DNA of 64,000 nt from Thermogemmatispora aurantia (GTDB lineage Bacteria > Chloroflexota > Ktedonobacteria > Ktedonobacterales > Ktedonobacteraceae). Below, piece by piece: positions 7,198 to 16,785 of this stretch. Each line of letters opens with the position of its first letter. The first letter of the stretch is position 1. The stretch lies in the NCBI RefSeq assembly GCF_008974285.1, contig NZ_BKZV01000010.1, forward strand, positions 62,001 through 126,000, in the 5' to 3' direction. The notes below the pieces were generated by a model that was given only the letters and a program-made list of their open reading frames with translations, made no database searches and was not told the DNA's origin. Made by a program: the position numbers and the translations under genes.

Positions 7198-8979
7198 ATG
7201 AGCACGGAGGTTCGCCGCGCGCGTGCCCGGCAAATGCTCATCTTCTTGCTGGTCTGCGTTGGCATGTTTGCCCTGCTCGGACGACTCTACTACTGGCAGA
7301 TCGTCGAAGCCTACAGTGGTCACAAGCTAGCGCTACTGGCCAGCCAGGAGCATATCCATGATCAGGTGCTGACCGCTTCTCGCGGCCTGATCTACGATGC
7401 CAACGGCCTGGTGCTCGCAACCAATGTGGTGCGCGACGACGTCTATATCGAGCCGGTTCAGTTCTCCGAGGACCACCCCGATGATCTGCAGGAGGCCCTC
7501 TCTCAAACCCTGACGGCTCTTCATGGCGTGCTGCCTGCGCTCTCCGTCGCCGAGACTCGCCATGCCTTTATGGAGGCACTCAGCGCCAATCGCTGGTCAC
7601 TGCTCATCGCCCACGCGGTCACCCCACAACAGAGTGAGCGCCTGCGCGAACTGGCCCTGCCCGCGGTCTTCCTGGCCCCTCAGACTGAGCGCATCTATCC
7701 CCAGGGTGATCTCGCCGCCCAGGTGCTCGGCTATGTGGGCTACGTCGGCGGCAGCTCGTCCCCGCAGGGCGTCTATGGGATCGAGGCTCAATATAATAGT
7801 CTGCTCGCCGGCAAGCCAGGCAACCTGACCGCCGAGCGCGATCTCTATGGTAATCCTTTGGTGGTCGGCGCCAGCTCGGAAGAGCCACCCGTGCCCGGCG
7901 CCAATCTGACCCTGACTATCGATAGTACCATTCAGTACTTTGTGCAGACTCAGCTGGCCGCTACGGTCAAGCAGCTCGGCGCTCAGGGCGGCACGGTGGT
8001 GGTGCTCGATGCCCACACCGGAGCCGTGGTGGCGATGGCTGGCTACCCAGACTACGACCCAAATCAGTACGGACGCTACGCCGACCAGACCGGCTGTCTC
8101 CACAGTGAGGAGGTCTATCTGAATCCAGCCCTCTACTGCGCCTATGAACCTGGTTCGACCTTGAAGGCCGTGACGATGGCTGCAGCCCTCGATCAGGGCC
8201 TGATTACGCCCGATACAACCATCTATGATCGTGGCTATCTGACCTTCAACGACGGGACGCCCATGGTGACTAACTGGCAGAACCAGGCCTGGGGACGCGA
8301 GACGATGACCGAGGTGCTGGTGCATTCGGCCAATGTCGGGGCCGCTTATGTGGCCCATGACCTGCTCGGCCCCTCTCGCTATTATCCCTACCTGGCTCGC
8401 TTCGGCTTCGGTCAGCGCACCGGTATCGATAGCCCCGAGGCCACTGGCTTCTATCGCCAGCCCGGCTCGCCAGGCTGGACACCCAGCGATCTGGCGCGCC
8501 AGGCCTTCGGTCAGAGCATTCTGGCGACGCCCTTGCAGGTCGCTCTGGCCTACCAGGCCATCGCCAACGACGGCGTGATGATGCGCCCATACCTGGTCTC
8601 CGCTATCGATACCAATGGCCATGTGACCAGAATTCAGCCCCAGGTCGTGCGCCGTGTCATTAGCAGTAAGGCGGCCCGTGAGTTGACCACTATGCTGGAG
8701 GTGGCGGCGATCGATGGCTCCGCTCAACGCGCCATCGTCCCAGGCTATACGGTCGCCGCGAAAACCGGCACCGCCACCACGCAGGGGATCTCAGAGGATC
8801 AAACTGAGGCTTCGGTCGCGGGCTTCTTACCCGCCTCCCATCCCCGCTTCGTGATTCTGGTGAAGCTGGATCGCCCCCAGGCCAGTATCTACGGTGGGAC
8901 CGCCGCCGCTCCTCTGTGGAAGGCAATCGCACAGGAGCTGATGTGGTACTACCATGTCCCGCCTGATCAGTCGCAGTGA
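7198..8979 (+). CDS. ftsI: Division-type penicillin-binding protein (peptidoglycan D,D-transpeptidase)
   Basis: A 593-residue class B PBP. It has an N-terminal membrane anchor (about 13-33), a dimerisation/pedestal domain (about 50-220) and a transpeptidase domain with all three active-site motifs: S320-T-L-K323, S377-A-N379 and K522-T-G524. It cross-links septal peptidoglycan together with the SEDS polymerase FtsW encoded nearby. No PASTA domains are present. The start follows GGAGGAGG. The position in the cluster supports FtsI rather than an elongation PBP2. Confidence 0.93.
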   Translation: MSTEVRRARARQMLIFLLVCVGMFALLGRLYYWQIVEAYSGHKLALLASQEHIHDQVLTASRGLIYDANGLVLATNVVRDDVYIEPVQFSEDHPDDLQEALSQTLTALHGVLPALSVAETRHAFMEALSANRWSLLIAHAVTPQQSERLRELALPAVFLAPQTERIYPQGDLAAQVLGYVGYVGGSSSPQGVYGIEAQYNSLLAGKPGNLTAERDLYGNPLVVGASSEEPPVPGANLTLTIDSTIQYFVQTQLAATVKQLGAQGGTVVVLDAHTGAVVAMAGYPDYDPNQYGRYADQTGCLHSEEVYLNPALYCAYEPGSTLKAVTMAAALDQGLITPDTTIYDRGYLTFNDGTPMVTNWQNQAWGRETMTEVLVHSANVGAAYVAHDLLGPSRYYPYLARFGFGQRTGIDSPEATGFYRQPGSPGWTPSDLARQAFGQSILATPLQVALAYQAIANDGVMMRPYLVSAIDTNGHVTRIQPQVVRRVISSKAARELTTMLEVAAIDGSAQRAIVPGYTVAAKTGTATTQGISEDQTEASVAGFLPASHPRFVILVKLDRPQASIYGGTAAAPLWKAIAQELMWYYHVPPDQSQ

Positions 8980-9008
8980 TTTCTTTCTGGTACTATAAAA
9001 GGTGCAAA

Positions 9009-9395
9009 ATGGAATTACAGGATCAGAGGCAAGAGCGTGACGATCTTGATCTACAAGCAAAGGCGCAGCGGCTGGAGGAGCTTGAGCTGAGTGAAACCTG
9101 GCGGCAGTTGTTGGGGCTGGCGGGCCAATCTGGGCAGCAAGAGAAGACGGAAGCGCCTGCTCCCACTGAGCCGGTGATGATCGAGCCGCTTCCCAATGAT
9201 CCCTGGAGCGAGTTGGTACAGACGCGGGGCACAGAGGTCATCGATCTGCAGCGCCTGCATGCCAGCCATGAGCCACTTAGCGAGCAAGATGTGGAGCAGG
9301 CTCTCCAGGCGATCCAGGAGCAGCCGATCCAGTCAGCGCAGAATCAGACTCAGGCCCGGGGAAGCGATGGCCAGCCGATGGGGGGAGAGAGCTGA
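9009..9395 (+). CDS. Small acidic hypothetical protein in the dcw cluster
   Basis: 128 residues, hydrophilic, rich in Glu and Gln, with a likely helical or coiled N-terminal part (RQERDDLDLQAKAQRLEELEL) and a low-complexity C-terminus. No membrane segment or known domain is recognised. The ATG at 9009 has an AAAGGTG ribosome-binding site; a GTG at 8976 would overlap the PBP stop. Its fixed place between ftsI and ftsW suggests a lineage-specific division or wall protein, but this is inference only. Confidence 0.6.
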   Translation: MELQDQRQERDDLDLQAKAQRLEELELSETWRQLLGLAGQSGQQEKTEAPAPTEPVMIEPLPNDPWSELVQTRGTEVIDLQRLHASHEPLSEQDVEQALQAIQEQPIQSAQNQTQARGSDGQPMGGES

Positions 9396-9525
9396 AAAGG
9401 CTAGACAAGGGGACTGATCGCCTTGTTCATCTGCCGCTCTCGGTCCCTGGTTGATCGACTGGAAGCTGGAGAGCGACGGCCCTCCGGGCCACGGACGCTA
9501 TAGCAGGCCAGGCCGGCTCACTGCA

Positions 9526-9554
9526 GTGACCTCTGTTGTTTTCAATGCTATAAC
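9526..9554 (+). promoter_or_regulatory. Putative internal promoter before ftsW
   Basis: GTGACC at 9526-9531, a 17-bp spacer, then TATAAC at 9549-9554. It lies in the 182-bp gap before ftsW and would allow expression independent of the mraZ promoter. Confidence 0.4.
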
Positions 9555-9577
9555 AATCAAGAAAATAGAGTATTAAA

Positions 9578-11224
9578 ATGCCCGATGAGCGTCAGCGACA
9601 AGCTCGACAAGCAAGGCCCGGCAATCAGGAAGGGCGACGCAAGGCGTTGCCTCACCTGCGCTCGCCAGCACTGGAGGCCCTGGCCGGGGGAGACGGCGCT
9701 GGACAGGGCCAGAGCGAGCGCGGCAAGAGGGGGCAGCCAGCGGGTCGACCTCCGCGTAAGCCGGTCTCCAGCCAGGCCTATCTCGCCGCTGAGGAACAGC
9801 TAAAGGTGCCCTCGCTGGCCCGCAAGAAGCTGCCAGCGCGAGCCGTCAGGCTACTGGATGGCGTGCTGGACCGCGTAGAGCAGGCGGCGCCGACGCCGGC
9901 CCGCCCTCAGCGCAGCGGCTTAACCGCTGGCTGGCGCCGGCGGCTGCTGGCTGAAGAAGAGAGCGCCACCGTGACCGCGACGCCGCCGGAGCTGAGTGAG
10001 GAAGAGCAGCGCCGCCTGGAGGAACTGGAGATGCGCCTGCCGCGCGTCGCCGGCAAGGTCGATCACTGGTTGCTCATTGTGGTCCTGGCCCTGCTCTGCT
10101 TTGGCCTGGTCATGGTCTACAGCGCCAGCTCGTTCATCTCTGCCAGCCTCTACGGCGATGCCTCCTACATTTTTCAGCGTGAGCTGTTGTGGGCTGTGCT
10201 CGGGGTCATCGCCATGCTGGTGACCATGCATATCGACTATCGGCTCTGGCGCCGCTTCTCGCTGATCGGCATGCTGCTGGCCCTGGCCCTCCTGGTCCTG
10301 GTCTTGAAGTTCGGGACAAGCGCCTATGGGGCCACGCGCTGGCTGACATTTGGCTCGTTCATCTCGTTTCAGCCTAGCGAGCTGGTCAAGCTCGTGCTCG
10401 CCCTCTACATCGCCGACTGGCTGGCACGCAAAGGAAAACAGGTCAGAACCTTCCTCTATGGCCTGGCGCCGTTCGTGATCCTTGTAGGGGTCGTGCTCGG
10501 GCTGGTCTTGCTGGAAAAAGATATGGGCACCGCGGTGATTATCGCTGTTGCGGCGACGGCGATGTTTTTCTCCGCCGGCGCTAACATCGCCCAGCTCCTG
10601 CTGGCCCTGGCCTGTGGCGGCCTGGTCTTTCTCACTCAGGCCTTCAGGGGATATCGCTATTTCCGCCTGCTTGGCTTCCTGGACCCGTTCCGCGATGTGA
10701 CTGGGATCAACTTGCAGCTCTATCAGTCGCTGCTCGCGCTCGGCTCAGGGGGATGGTTCGGTCTCGGCCTGGGGGCGAGCCGGCAGAAGACCGGCTATCT
10801 GCCATTGCCCTATATTGATTCTATTTTTGCCATTATTGGCGAGGAATTGGGCTTTATCGGCTGCGCCACAGTGATGCTGCTCTTCCTATGGCTGGCCTTT
10901 CGAGGCTTTCGCCTGGCCCGGCGCACGCCGGATCTCTATGGTTCGCTGCTCGCCACGGGAATCACCACCTGGCTCGTAGTGCAGGCCATGATCAACATTG
11001 GCTCTAGCACAGCCTCGATCCCCTACACCGGCGTGCCGCTGCCGTTCATCAGCTTCGGCGGCTCCTCGCTGGTGGTCTCGATGGCGGCGGTCGGCGTCCT
11101 GCTGAATATCTCGCGCTATGTCCAGGAGCCGGATGACCCGCTCTTCTCGCGGCGCACGCTGGAACTACGTCTGAAGCGTAGCCGCCAGCGTGCCGCAGCG
11201 CGCACTCGCCAGAGTGCCAGCTGA
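9578..11224 (+). CDS. ftsW: SEDS-family peptidoglycan glycosyltransferase FtsW
   Basis: 548 residues, longer than typical FtsW (about 400). The first ~160 residues form a basic, low-complexity, probably disordered cytoplasmic extension. The SEDS core follows, with about ten membrane helices beginning at VDHWLLIVVLALLCFGLVMVYSAS. Family signatures are YRLWRRFS, FQPSELVKL, LEKDMGTAV, the long extracellular loop with GSGGWFGLGLGASRQKTGYLP, IDSIFAIIGEELGF, and the end motif VPLPFISFGGSS. It polymerises lipid II into glycan strands at the septum with the PBP encoded upstream. Confidence 0.94.
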   Translation: MPDERQRQARQARPGNQEGRRKALPHLRSPALEALAGGDGAGQGQSERGKRGQPAGRPPRKPVSSQAYLAAEEQLKVPSLARKKLPARAVRLLDGVLDRVEQAAPTPARPQRSGLTAGWRRRLLAEEESATVTATPPELSEEEQRRLEELEMRLPRVAGKVDHWLLIVVLALLCFGLVMVYSASSFISASLYGDASYIFQRELLWAVLGVIAMLVTMHIDYRLWRRFSLIGMLLALALLVLVLKFGTSAYGATRWLTFGSFISFQPSELVKLVLALYIADWLARKGKQVRTFLYGLAPFVILVGVVLGLVLLEKDMGTAVIIAVAATAMFFSAGANIAQLLLALACGGLVFLTQAFRGYRYFRLLGFLDPFRDVTGINLQLYQSLLALGSGGWFGLGLGASRQKTGYLPLPYIDSIFAIIGEELGFIGCATVMLLFLWLAFRGFRLARRTPDLYGSLLATGITTWLVVQAMINIGSSTASIPYTGVPLPFISFGGSSLVVSMAAVGVLLNISRYVQEPDDPLFSRRTLELRLKRSRQRAAARTRQSAS

Positions 11225-11260
11225 GCGCCAGGGTCACCATTGATTGACAGGAGGCGCGTT

Positions 11261-11290
11261 GAGGAGAGGACTGCAAGGTCTCGTCTCCTC
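11261..11290 (+). terminator. Hairpin after ftsW
   Basis: GAGGAGA at 11261-11267 pairs with TCTCCTC at 11284-11290, and an inner GAC/GTC pair extends the stem. No T-run follows. It could attenuate read-through from ftsW towards murG. Confidence 0.35.
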
Positions 11291-11336
11291 ACGGTAGCGA
11301 GCGGCTTGTGAATGGTCAACACAGATCATGCTCTTT

Positions 11337-11365
11337 TTGTTGATGAAAGAAAAAGCGAGGATACT
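11337..11365 (+). promoter_or_regulatory. Putative internal promoter before murG
   Basis: TTGTTG at 11337-11342, a 17-bp spacer and GATACT at 11360-11365. It lies in a locally AT-richer part of the 290-bp gap before murG, behind the ftsW hairpin. Confidence 0.4.
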
Positions 11366-11514
11366 CTCGCGTGACTCTATCAAAACGATGCCGCCGGAGG
11401 GAACCAGCAGTCTGCCTGGTACCTGGCCCGCATGGAGCGGAGCCTGGTGCCAGGCCGGCCTGCTGGCGGCTGGCTTCTCCGGCGAGAACCTTTTGTGCTT
11501 CTGGTAGGCAGTGT

Positions 11515-12669
11515 ATGAGGATACTGGTATCGGGCGGCGGCACCGGCGGGCATATTTATCCTGCACTGGCGGTGGCGACGCAGCTACAGCGGACTTTTCA
11601 GGCGGAGATTCTTTATTTGGGAAGCGATGATGGACTGGAGGCCGAACTGGCACCAGCTGCCGGCTTGCCTTTCGTAACCGTCAAGGCGGGCAAGCTGGCG
11701 CGCTATGTCTCCTGGCGCACAGTCACGGGGCTGGCACGCGTTCCCGTGGGTATTGTGCAGGCGATCGGCGTGGTGCGTCGCTTTCGCCCACAGGTAGTCT
11801 TTACCAGCGGCGGCTATGTGGCTGTGCCGGCTGGCCTGGCTGCCTGGTTACATCGTGTACCGTTGCTGATGCATCAGCAAGACGTGCCTGCGAACCTGTC
11901 AAATCGCTTATTAGCGCCGCTGGCGACATGTATCTCGCTGGCCTTTGAAGATTCGCGGGTCTATTTCCCGGCGCGCAAGACCCTCCATGTGGGCAACCCG
12001 GTGCGTCAGGCGATCCTGGATGTGCGCCGGGTCTCGGTCGAACAGGCTCGTCTACAACTGGGCCTGGACCCGCGCTGTCCGCTGCTCCTGGTGACCGGTG
12101 GCAGTCAGGGAGCGCGCCACCTGAATCAGGTAACCTGTCGGGCCTTACCTGCCCTCCTGGAGCGCTGCCAGGTCTTGCATATCAGTGGGAAAAAGCTCTT
12201 CCAGGAGACGGAGACCCTGGCCCGGCGCACACTGGCAGCGCTTACCGAGGAACTGCGGGGACGCTACCGTCTGGTACCCTATCTGGATGCAGAAATGGCG
12301 CTGGCTCTGCAAGCGGCAGATGTAGTGGTTTGCCGCGCCGGCGCCGCCACCCTCAGCGAGCTGGCGGTCTTGGGTAAGCCAAGCATCCTGGTGCCGCTGC
12401 CCCCAGCGATCGGTTCCTCGCCCCAGGAGGCCAATGCGGCGATGTTTGGACGCCGCCGGGCGGCGCTGGTTGTGCGCAACGACGATCTCACGCCCCAGGT
12501 GCTGGCCGGCCACGTCGAGACTTTGCTGACCAGCCCGACCTATCGCGAGACGATGGTGCGAGCGCTCAGCGCCCTGGCGCGACCGGATGCGACCGAGGCC
12601 ATTGCCGAGGCAGTGGCCCGCCTGGCGGGCGTGGCCCCCACGCGCGAGGAGCAGGCCAGCCTCTGTTGA
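11515..12669 (+). CDS. murG: UDP-N-acetylglucosamine transferase MurG
   Basis: 384 residues from the ATG at 11515. That start is chosen because MRILVSGGGTGGHIYPALAVA is the conserved N-terminus; the open frame upstream is not family-like. MurG adds GlcNAc to lipid I on the inner membrane face, giving lipid II. Further motifs are FTSGGYVAVPAGLAAWL, the QQDVPANLSNRLLA acceptor region, TGGSQGARHLNQ, and the donor-binding VVCRAGAATLSELAVLGKPSILVPLPPA. Confidence 0.95.
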   Translation: MRILVSGGGTGGHIYPALAVATQLQRTFQAEILYLGSDDGLEAELAPAAGLPFVTVKAGKLARYVSWRTVTGLARVPVGIVQAIGVVRRFRPQVVFTSGGYVAVPAGLAAWLHRVPLLMHQQDVPANLSNRLLAPLATCISLAFEDSRVYFPARKTLHVGNPVRQAILDVRRVSVEQARLQLGLDPRCPLLLVTGGSQGARHLNQVTCRALPALLERCQVLHISGKKLFQETETLARRTLAALTEELRGRYRLVPYLDAEMALALQAADVVVCRAGAATLSELAVLGKPSILVPLPPAIGSSPQEANAAMFGRRRAALVVRNDDLTPQVLAGHVETLLTSPTYRETMVRALSALARPDATEAIAEAVARLAGVAPTREEQASLC

Positions 12670-12830
12670 GGCCAGAAGCTGAGGCTTGAGGCTGATTGAG
12701 CCAGGGCGGGCGAGCTGGCGAAACACCAACCAGCGTGCGGCGCCATTCTCCCGCCTCGCTGTGACACTTATTGACAAGCTACCGTCTAAAGAGACAGGCC
12801 GCGATGGAGAGAGCAGAGAGAAAGCTGACG

Positions 12831-14435
12831 ATGAATAGTGAGTCCGAAGCCAGCAGGCAAGACCGGCAGACCGAGCTACGTGCTCTGCTGAGCAGGCGCT
12901 TACATTTCATGGGTATTGGGGGACAAGGCATTTCGGCGCTGGCGCGCCTGGCGCAGACCACCGGGGCCACGGTCAGCGGCTGCGATCGGGCCCCATCGGC
13001 GACCACGCGCGAGCTGGCCGCTGCAGGGATCAACGTGACCATCGGCCACAGCGCGCAGCATCTGCAGGGGCAGGAGGCACTCATCATTACGCCCGCTGTG
13101 CTCGCTCTGGAGCCGGATCACCAGGAGCTGGTCGCTGCCCGGCAGCAGGGACTGCCTGTGGTGACCTGGCAGGAACTGCTAGGCGCTCTCACCCGCGATT
13201 ATTGCCTGCTCTCGGTTTGTGGCGTTCACGGTAAGGGGACGACCACTTCCCTGCTGGCCCTGATGCTGGTCGAGGGCGGGTTTGATCCTACCTGCGTCAT
13301 CGGGGCGGTGGTGCCGGCCTTGGGGGCCAACTATCGCCTTGGCCAGAGCCACTTTTTCGTCAACGAGGCCGACGAGTTCAACCATAACTTCTGGCACTAC
13401 CATCCGCGCCTGGCCGTCGTGACCTCGATTGAATATGAGCATCCTGAATTCTTTGCTGACTACGAGGCGTTTCTGCAGGCTTTTACGCGTTTCATCCAGG
13501 GTATGGATCTGAGTGAGCGCTGGCCGCTGCCTCCTACCCTGGTCATGAACGCCGACAGTCCTGGCTGCCTGGAGCTGCGCGCGCGCCTGGGCCGCTGGGC
13601 GGGTCGCACCGTCTTCTATACCGTGGCCGCCGAAGCCATACAAGAAAAGACTGAGCAACTAACGTCTATTACAGTTAAAGGAGAAAGCCCCCTACTTTTC
13701 GAAGCCCACGATCTGAAGCTGGAAGGAGAAACCAGCTTTCGAGTGCGCTTGCATGCCGAAGGAAGCCAAGGCGCTGCCGGTCAGGCGCGCTCCCTCTTTG
13801 GGGGAGAGAAGATCACCTTGCACGTACCTGGCCTGCATAATGTGCAGAATGCCCTGGGAGCCATCGCGGCCGCTCAGAGCCTGGGCGTCTCCGAGGAGGC
13901 CATCAGGCGAGCACTGGAGGGCTTCCGTGGCAGCAGACGCCGTTTTGAGATACGCCATCAGGGGCCGCTGCCGCTTGCCGGGCGGACATGTGATGTCATT
14001 CTCATCGATGACTACGCCCATCATCCCACGGCCATCGCAGCGACACTGGCAGCGGCGCGCCAGCGCTATCCGCAGCGGCGCCTTATCGCTGTCTATCAAC
14101 CCCATATGTATAGCCGGACGAAAGTCTTCTTTGAACAATTTGTAGAGGCTTTTGATGAGGCCGATATCGTCCTCATCAGTGACATCTTTCCGGCACGTGA
14201 GCGCGATACGGGCCTCGTTCATGCCCGCGATCTGGTGGTAGCCCTGGCCCAGCGCCCACACTTCAGCGGAGAAGGGCGCCAGGTTCTCTACGGAGGCGAT
14301 CGAACGCAAACGGAGGCCGAGCTGCGTGCCCTCTTAGACGACGGCGACCTTGTGCTCATCATGGGGGCCGGCGACATCTATCTTGTGACCGAACAGCTGC
14401 TAGGAGAAGGTGGCCAGAGTCACCACCAGGGATAA
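12831..14435 (+). CDS. murC: UDP-N-acetylmuramate-L-alanine ligase
   Basis: About 534 residues from the ATG at 12831; an ATG at 12804 and a TTG at 12771 are in-frame alternatives. MurC adds L-alanine to UDP-MurNAc using ATP. Visible features are the N-terminal Rossmann motif HFMGIGGQGISALA, the ATP P-loop VCGVHGKGTTTS, the central-domain HNFWHYHP region, and the C-terminal ligase domain with IDDYAHHPTAI and YQPHMYSRTK. It is slightly longer than typical MurC because of an insert in the middle domain. Cytoplasmic. Confidence 0.94.
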   Translation: MNSESEASRQDRQTELRALLSRRLHFMGIGGQGISALARLAQTTGATVSGCDRAPSATTRELAAAGINVTIGHSAQHLQGQEALIITPAVLALEPDHQELVAARQQGLPVVTWQELLGALTRDYCLLSVCGVHGKGTTTSLLALMLVEGGFDPTCVIGAVVPALGANYRLGQSHFFVNEADEFNHNFWHYHPRLAVVTSIEYEHPEFFADYEAFLQAFTRFIQGMDLSERWPLPPTLVMNADSPGCLELRARLGRWAGRTVFYTVAAEAIQEKTEQLTSITVKGESPLLFEAHDLKLEGETSFRVRLHAEGSQGAAGQARSLFGGEKITLHVPGLHNVQNALGAIAAAQSLGVSEEAIRRALEGFRGSRRRFEIRHQGPLPLAGRTCDVILIDDYAHHPTAIAATLAAARQRYPQRRLIAVYQPHMYSRTKVFFEQFVEAFDEADIVLISDIFPARERDTGLVHARDLVVALAQRPHFSGEGRQVLYGGDRTQTEAELRALLDDGDLVLIMGAGDIYLVTEQLLGEGGQSHHQG

Positions 14436-14593
14436 GGGCCTGGCGTAGATAGCGTCAGGAGACAGAGCGGGATAGCCTGGAGCAAGACCAGACACGGAGG
14501 GACAGGACCCGGCAAACCCTGGAGAACGGGGTGAGGCGGGTGTGGGGTCGCCTTCCTGTCAAATTGATTCAAAACCTGGCAAAAGAATGGAGA

Positions 14594-15646
14594 ATGGAAG
14601 CGACAATGGCATTTGATGCGGAGAGCGCCTACGCCACGCTCCTGCCGCGCTTCGGCAGGCGGCTACGCTTGCATGAGCCGCTGGCACGTCACTGCACCTT
14701 TGGGGTCGGAGGCCCGGCAGATCTCTGGCTCTCACTAGAGACGCGCGACGAGCTGCTGTGGCTCGTACGCCGCTGTCTGGCGGAGCGCTGGCCGCTGCTG
14801 CTGGTCGGCAACGGCACCAACGTCCTCTTTGGAGATGCAGGTGTGCGCGGCATCGTGGCGCGTATCGCCCTCAGCGATTACCGCCTGGTGGAGCAAGAGG
14901 ACGGCTCGGCCCTGCTCTACGCCGAGGCCGGTGTCAGCTGGCCGAAGCTGCTGAACGAGCTGGCGGCTCAGGGGTGGGGGGGACTGGAGTTTGGCCCTGG
15001 CATCCCCGGGACGCTGGGCGGGGGCGTTGTCAGCAATGCGGGGGCCCATCAGCGAGATCTGTCGCAGGTGCTCGAGTGGGTGGAGGTGCTCGATGTGCGC
15101 CCTGCCCTGGCCCTGGAGGCAGGGGAGAGCGCTGAGGAGAGTGCACCGCAGCTCCGGCGCTACGAGAGGGCTGAGCTGGAGCTAGGCTATCGTCATAGTC
15201 GCTTCCGTGCGGGGCGCCAGATAACCTTCGATGAGCGTGGCTATCCACAACCAGCTCCACGCGCGCTCATCGAGCCGGCAGAGATCGTCCTGCTACTGGC
15301 CATACGCTTGCAGCGCGACGATCCGGCCAAACTGCGCACCCGAATCGAGGAGTACAGGCAGCATCGCAAGCGGACTCAGCCACCGCAGCCGAGTGCTGGC
15401 TCGGTCTTCAAGAATCCCCCTGGCGACTATGCCGGGCGGCTTATCGAGCAAGCCGGCGTCAAAGGTCTCTGCTGTGGTCGCGCCTGTATCTCCGAGCGGC
15501 ATGCCAACTTTATCGTCAACCTGGGAGGTGCGCGCGCAGCGGATATTGCAACCCTGATCAGGGAGGCGCGCCATCGTGTACGAGAGCGGTTCGGCGTGGA
15601 GCTGGAGCTGGAGGTCGAACTGCGCGGCGAGTGGGAGATAGCATGA
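14594..15646 (+). CDS. murB: UDP-N-acetylenolpyruvoylglucosamine reductase
   Basis: About 350 residues from the ATG at 14594 (14606 is also possible). MurB reduces the enolpyruvyl group to give UDP-MurNAc, using FAD and NADPH. It shows the FAD-binding stretch LLVGNGTNVLFGD, the GLEFGPGIPGTLGGGVVSNAGAH region, YRHSRFR, and SAGSVFKNPPGDYAGRLIEQAG with the catalytic serine region. This is the short (type II) form. It ends by overlapping ftsQ by 4 bp (ATGA), so the two are translationally coupled. Confidence 0.95.
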   Translation: MEATMAFDAESAYATLLPRFGRRLRLHEPLARHCTFGVGGPADLWLSLETRDELLWLVRRCLAERWPLLLVGNGTNVLFGDAGVRGIVARIALSDYRLVEQEDGSALLYAEAGVSWPKLLNELAAQGWGGLEFGPGIPGTLGGGVVSNAGAHQRDLSQVLEWVEVLDVRPALALEAGESAEESAPQLRRYERAELELGYRHSRFRAGRQITFDERGYPQPAPRALIEPAEIVLLLAIRLQRDDPAKLRTRIEEYRQHRKRTQPPQPSAGSVFKNPPGDYAGRLIEQAGVKGLCCGRACISERHANFIVNLGGARAADIATLIREARHRVRERFGVELELEVELRGEWEIA

Positions 15647-16785
15647 CCGAGCACAGAGGAGAGATACGAGAGCAAATAGCTTTTTGGGAAGCCAGGCGCG
15701 CTGAGCCAGCGAAGGGCGGAGGGGAGCAGCCACGACAGCGAGTGGTGACGACGCCTCAAAAGATCGTGCACCCGGCGGGCTGGACGGCGATGGCGGAGCG
15801 ACGCGCCCAGCAGCGGCGCATGCGCCAGCGCCAAGGCGGTTCCCCTCTCGTAGCGCGCGCTCTCGCTCAGACAGCCGTGCGGGCCTCAAGTGGACAGATG
15901 CGGGCCATACGCTCGCCTGTGGCTCGGCCCCGGCCCGGGACCGAGCCTGCGGTCGAGATTCCCCGCAGAAGCAGCCGCCTGCAGGCTCGCCAACGTCGGC
16001 GCTGGCGCAAGCTCCTGGCGGCTCTGCTTGGGTTGGTGCTCGTACCGGCGGGGCTACTCTTCGCCTTGCTAGGACCCGCCTTTCGCATCCAACAGATTAC
16101 CGTGGTTGGCACTCACAACCAGGCCCTCATTGCCCAGATTCAACAACTGGGCCTGCAGGGCCAGAACCTCTTCCTGGTCGATACGGCGGCCCTGAGCAAG
16201 CGCATTGCCGCCTTGCCACTGGTGGCCACTGCCAGCGTCGAGCGCGACTGGCCCGATCGACTGCAGGTGATGGTAAGCGAACGGCAGCCGGTGCTGCTCT
16301 GGAAAACGGCCCAGGGAAGCTATAGCGTGGACCGCAGCGGCATGGTCCTGGCAGCGGCCAGCAGCACTCCCCAGGCCGGCCAGCTCCAGACGGTGATCGA
16401 TGCGCGTGCGCAGAAGGTCACCGCAGGCATTCGACCTGGCGCGCACCTGGAGGCCGCAGAAGTCACCTTTGCTGTGGAGGTCTTTAAAGAGGTACCCGTA
16501 TTGACGGGGATTAGCAATTTTACACTACGCTATGAGAGTAAAATATATGTAAGCAATGCCGGCCCTTCCGCGCAGCAGCTGCAGACGGTGAGCCACACCA
16601 CCTTCGTCATCGTCAGCCCCGCCGGCTGGGTAGCCTATCTTGGGGGGCCGGATGATGCCAACCCGCTGGCCAACCGGTTGCGCGAGTTGCAGCAGATCCT
16701 CGTCATGGCGCAGCAGAAGGGGCTTCACCTGGCAACGATCGACCTGCGCTTTGGCCTGAATGTGGCCTACACTCTACAGCCATAG
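15643..16785 (+). CDS. ftsQ: Cell division protein FtsQ/DivIB
   Basis: 380 residues. The N-terminal ~120 residues are unusually long, basic and low in complexity and should be cytoplasmic. One membrane helix follows (about 124-148, LLAALLGLVLVPAGLLFALLG), then a POTRA domain (FRIQQITVVGTHNQALIAQIQQLGL) and an FtsQ beta domain with the typical LPLVATASVERDWPDRLQVMVSERQPVLLWK run. FtsQ scaffolds FtsL/FtsB and controls septal synthesis. The start overlaps the murB stop (ATGA). Confidence 0.92.
   Translation: MTEHRGEIREQIAFWEARRAEPAKGGGEQPRQRVVTTPQKIVHPAGWTAMAERRAQQRRMRQRQGGSPLVARALAQTAVRASSGQMRAIRSPVARPRPGTEPAVEIPRRSSRLQARQRRRWRKLLAALLGLVLVPAGLLFALLGPAFRIQQITVVGTHNQALIAQIQQLGLQGQNLFLVDTAALSKRIAALPLVATASVERDWPDRLQVMVSERQPVLLWKTAQGSYSVDRSGMVLAAASSTPQAGQLQTVIDARAQKVTAGIRPGAHLEAAEVTFAVEVFKEVPVLTGISNFTLRYESKIYVSNAGPSAQQLQTVSHTTFVIVSPAGWVAYLGGPDDANPLANRLRELQQILVMAQQKGLHLATIDLRFGLNVAYTLQP

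Noticed and set aside
7597..8727. 376-codon antisense frame opposite the ftsI-type PBP gene
   Set aside because: It lies wholly inside a well-supported PBP gene and shows no protein-family features.
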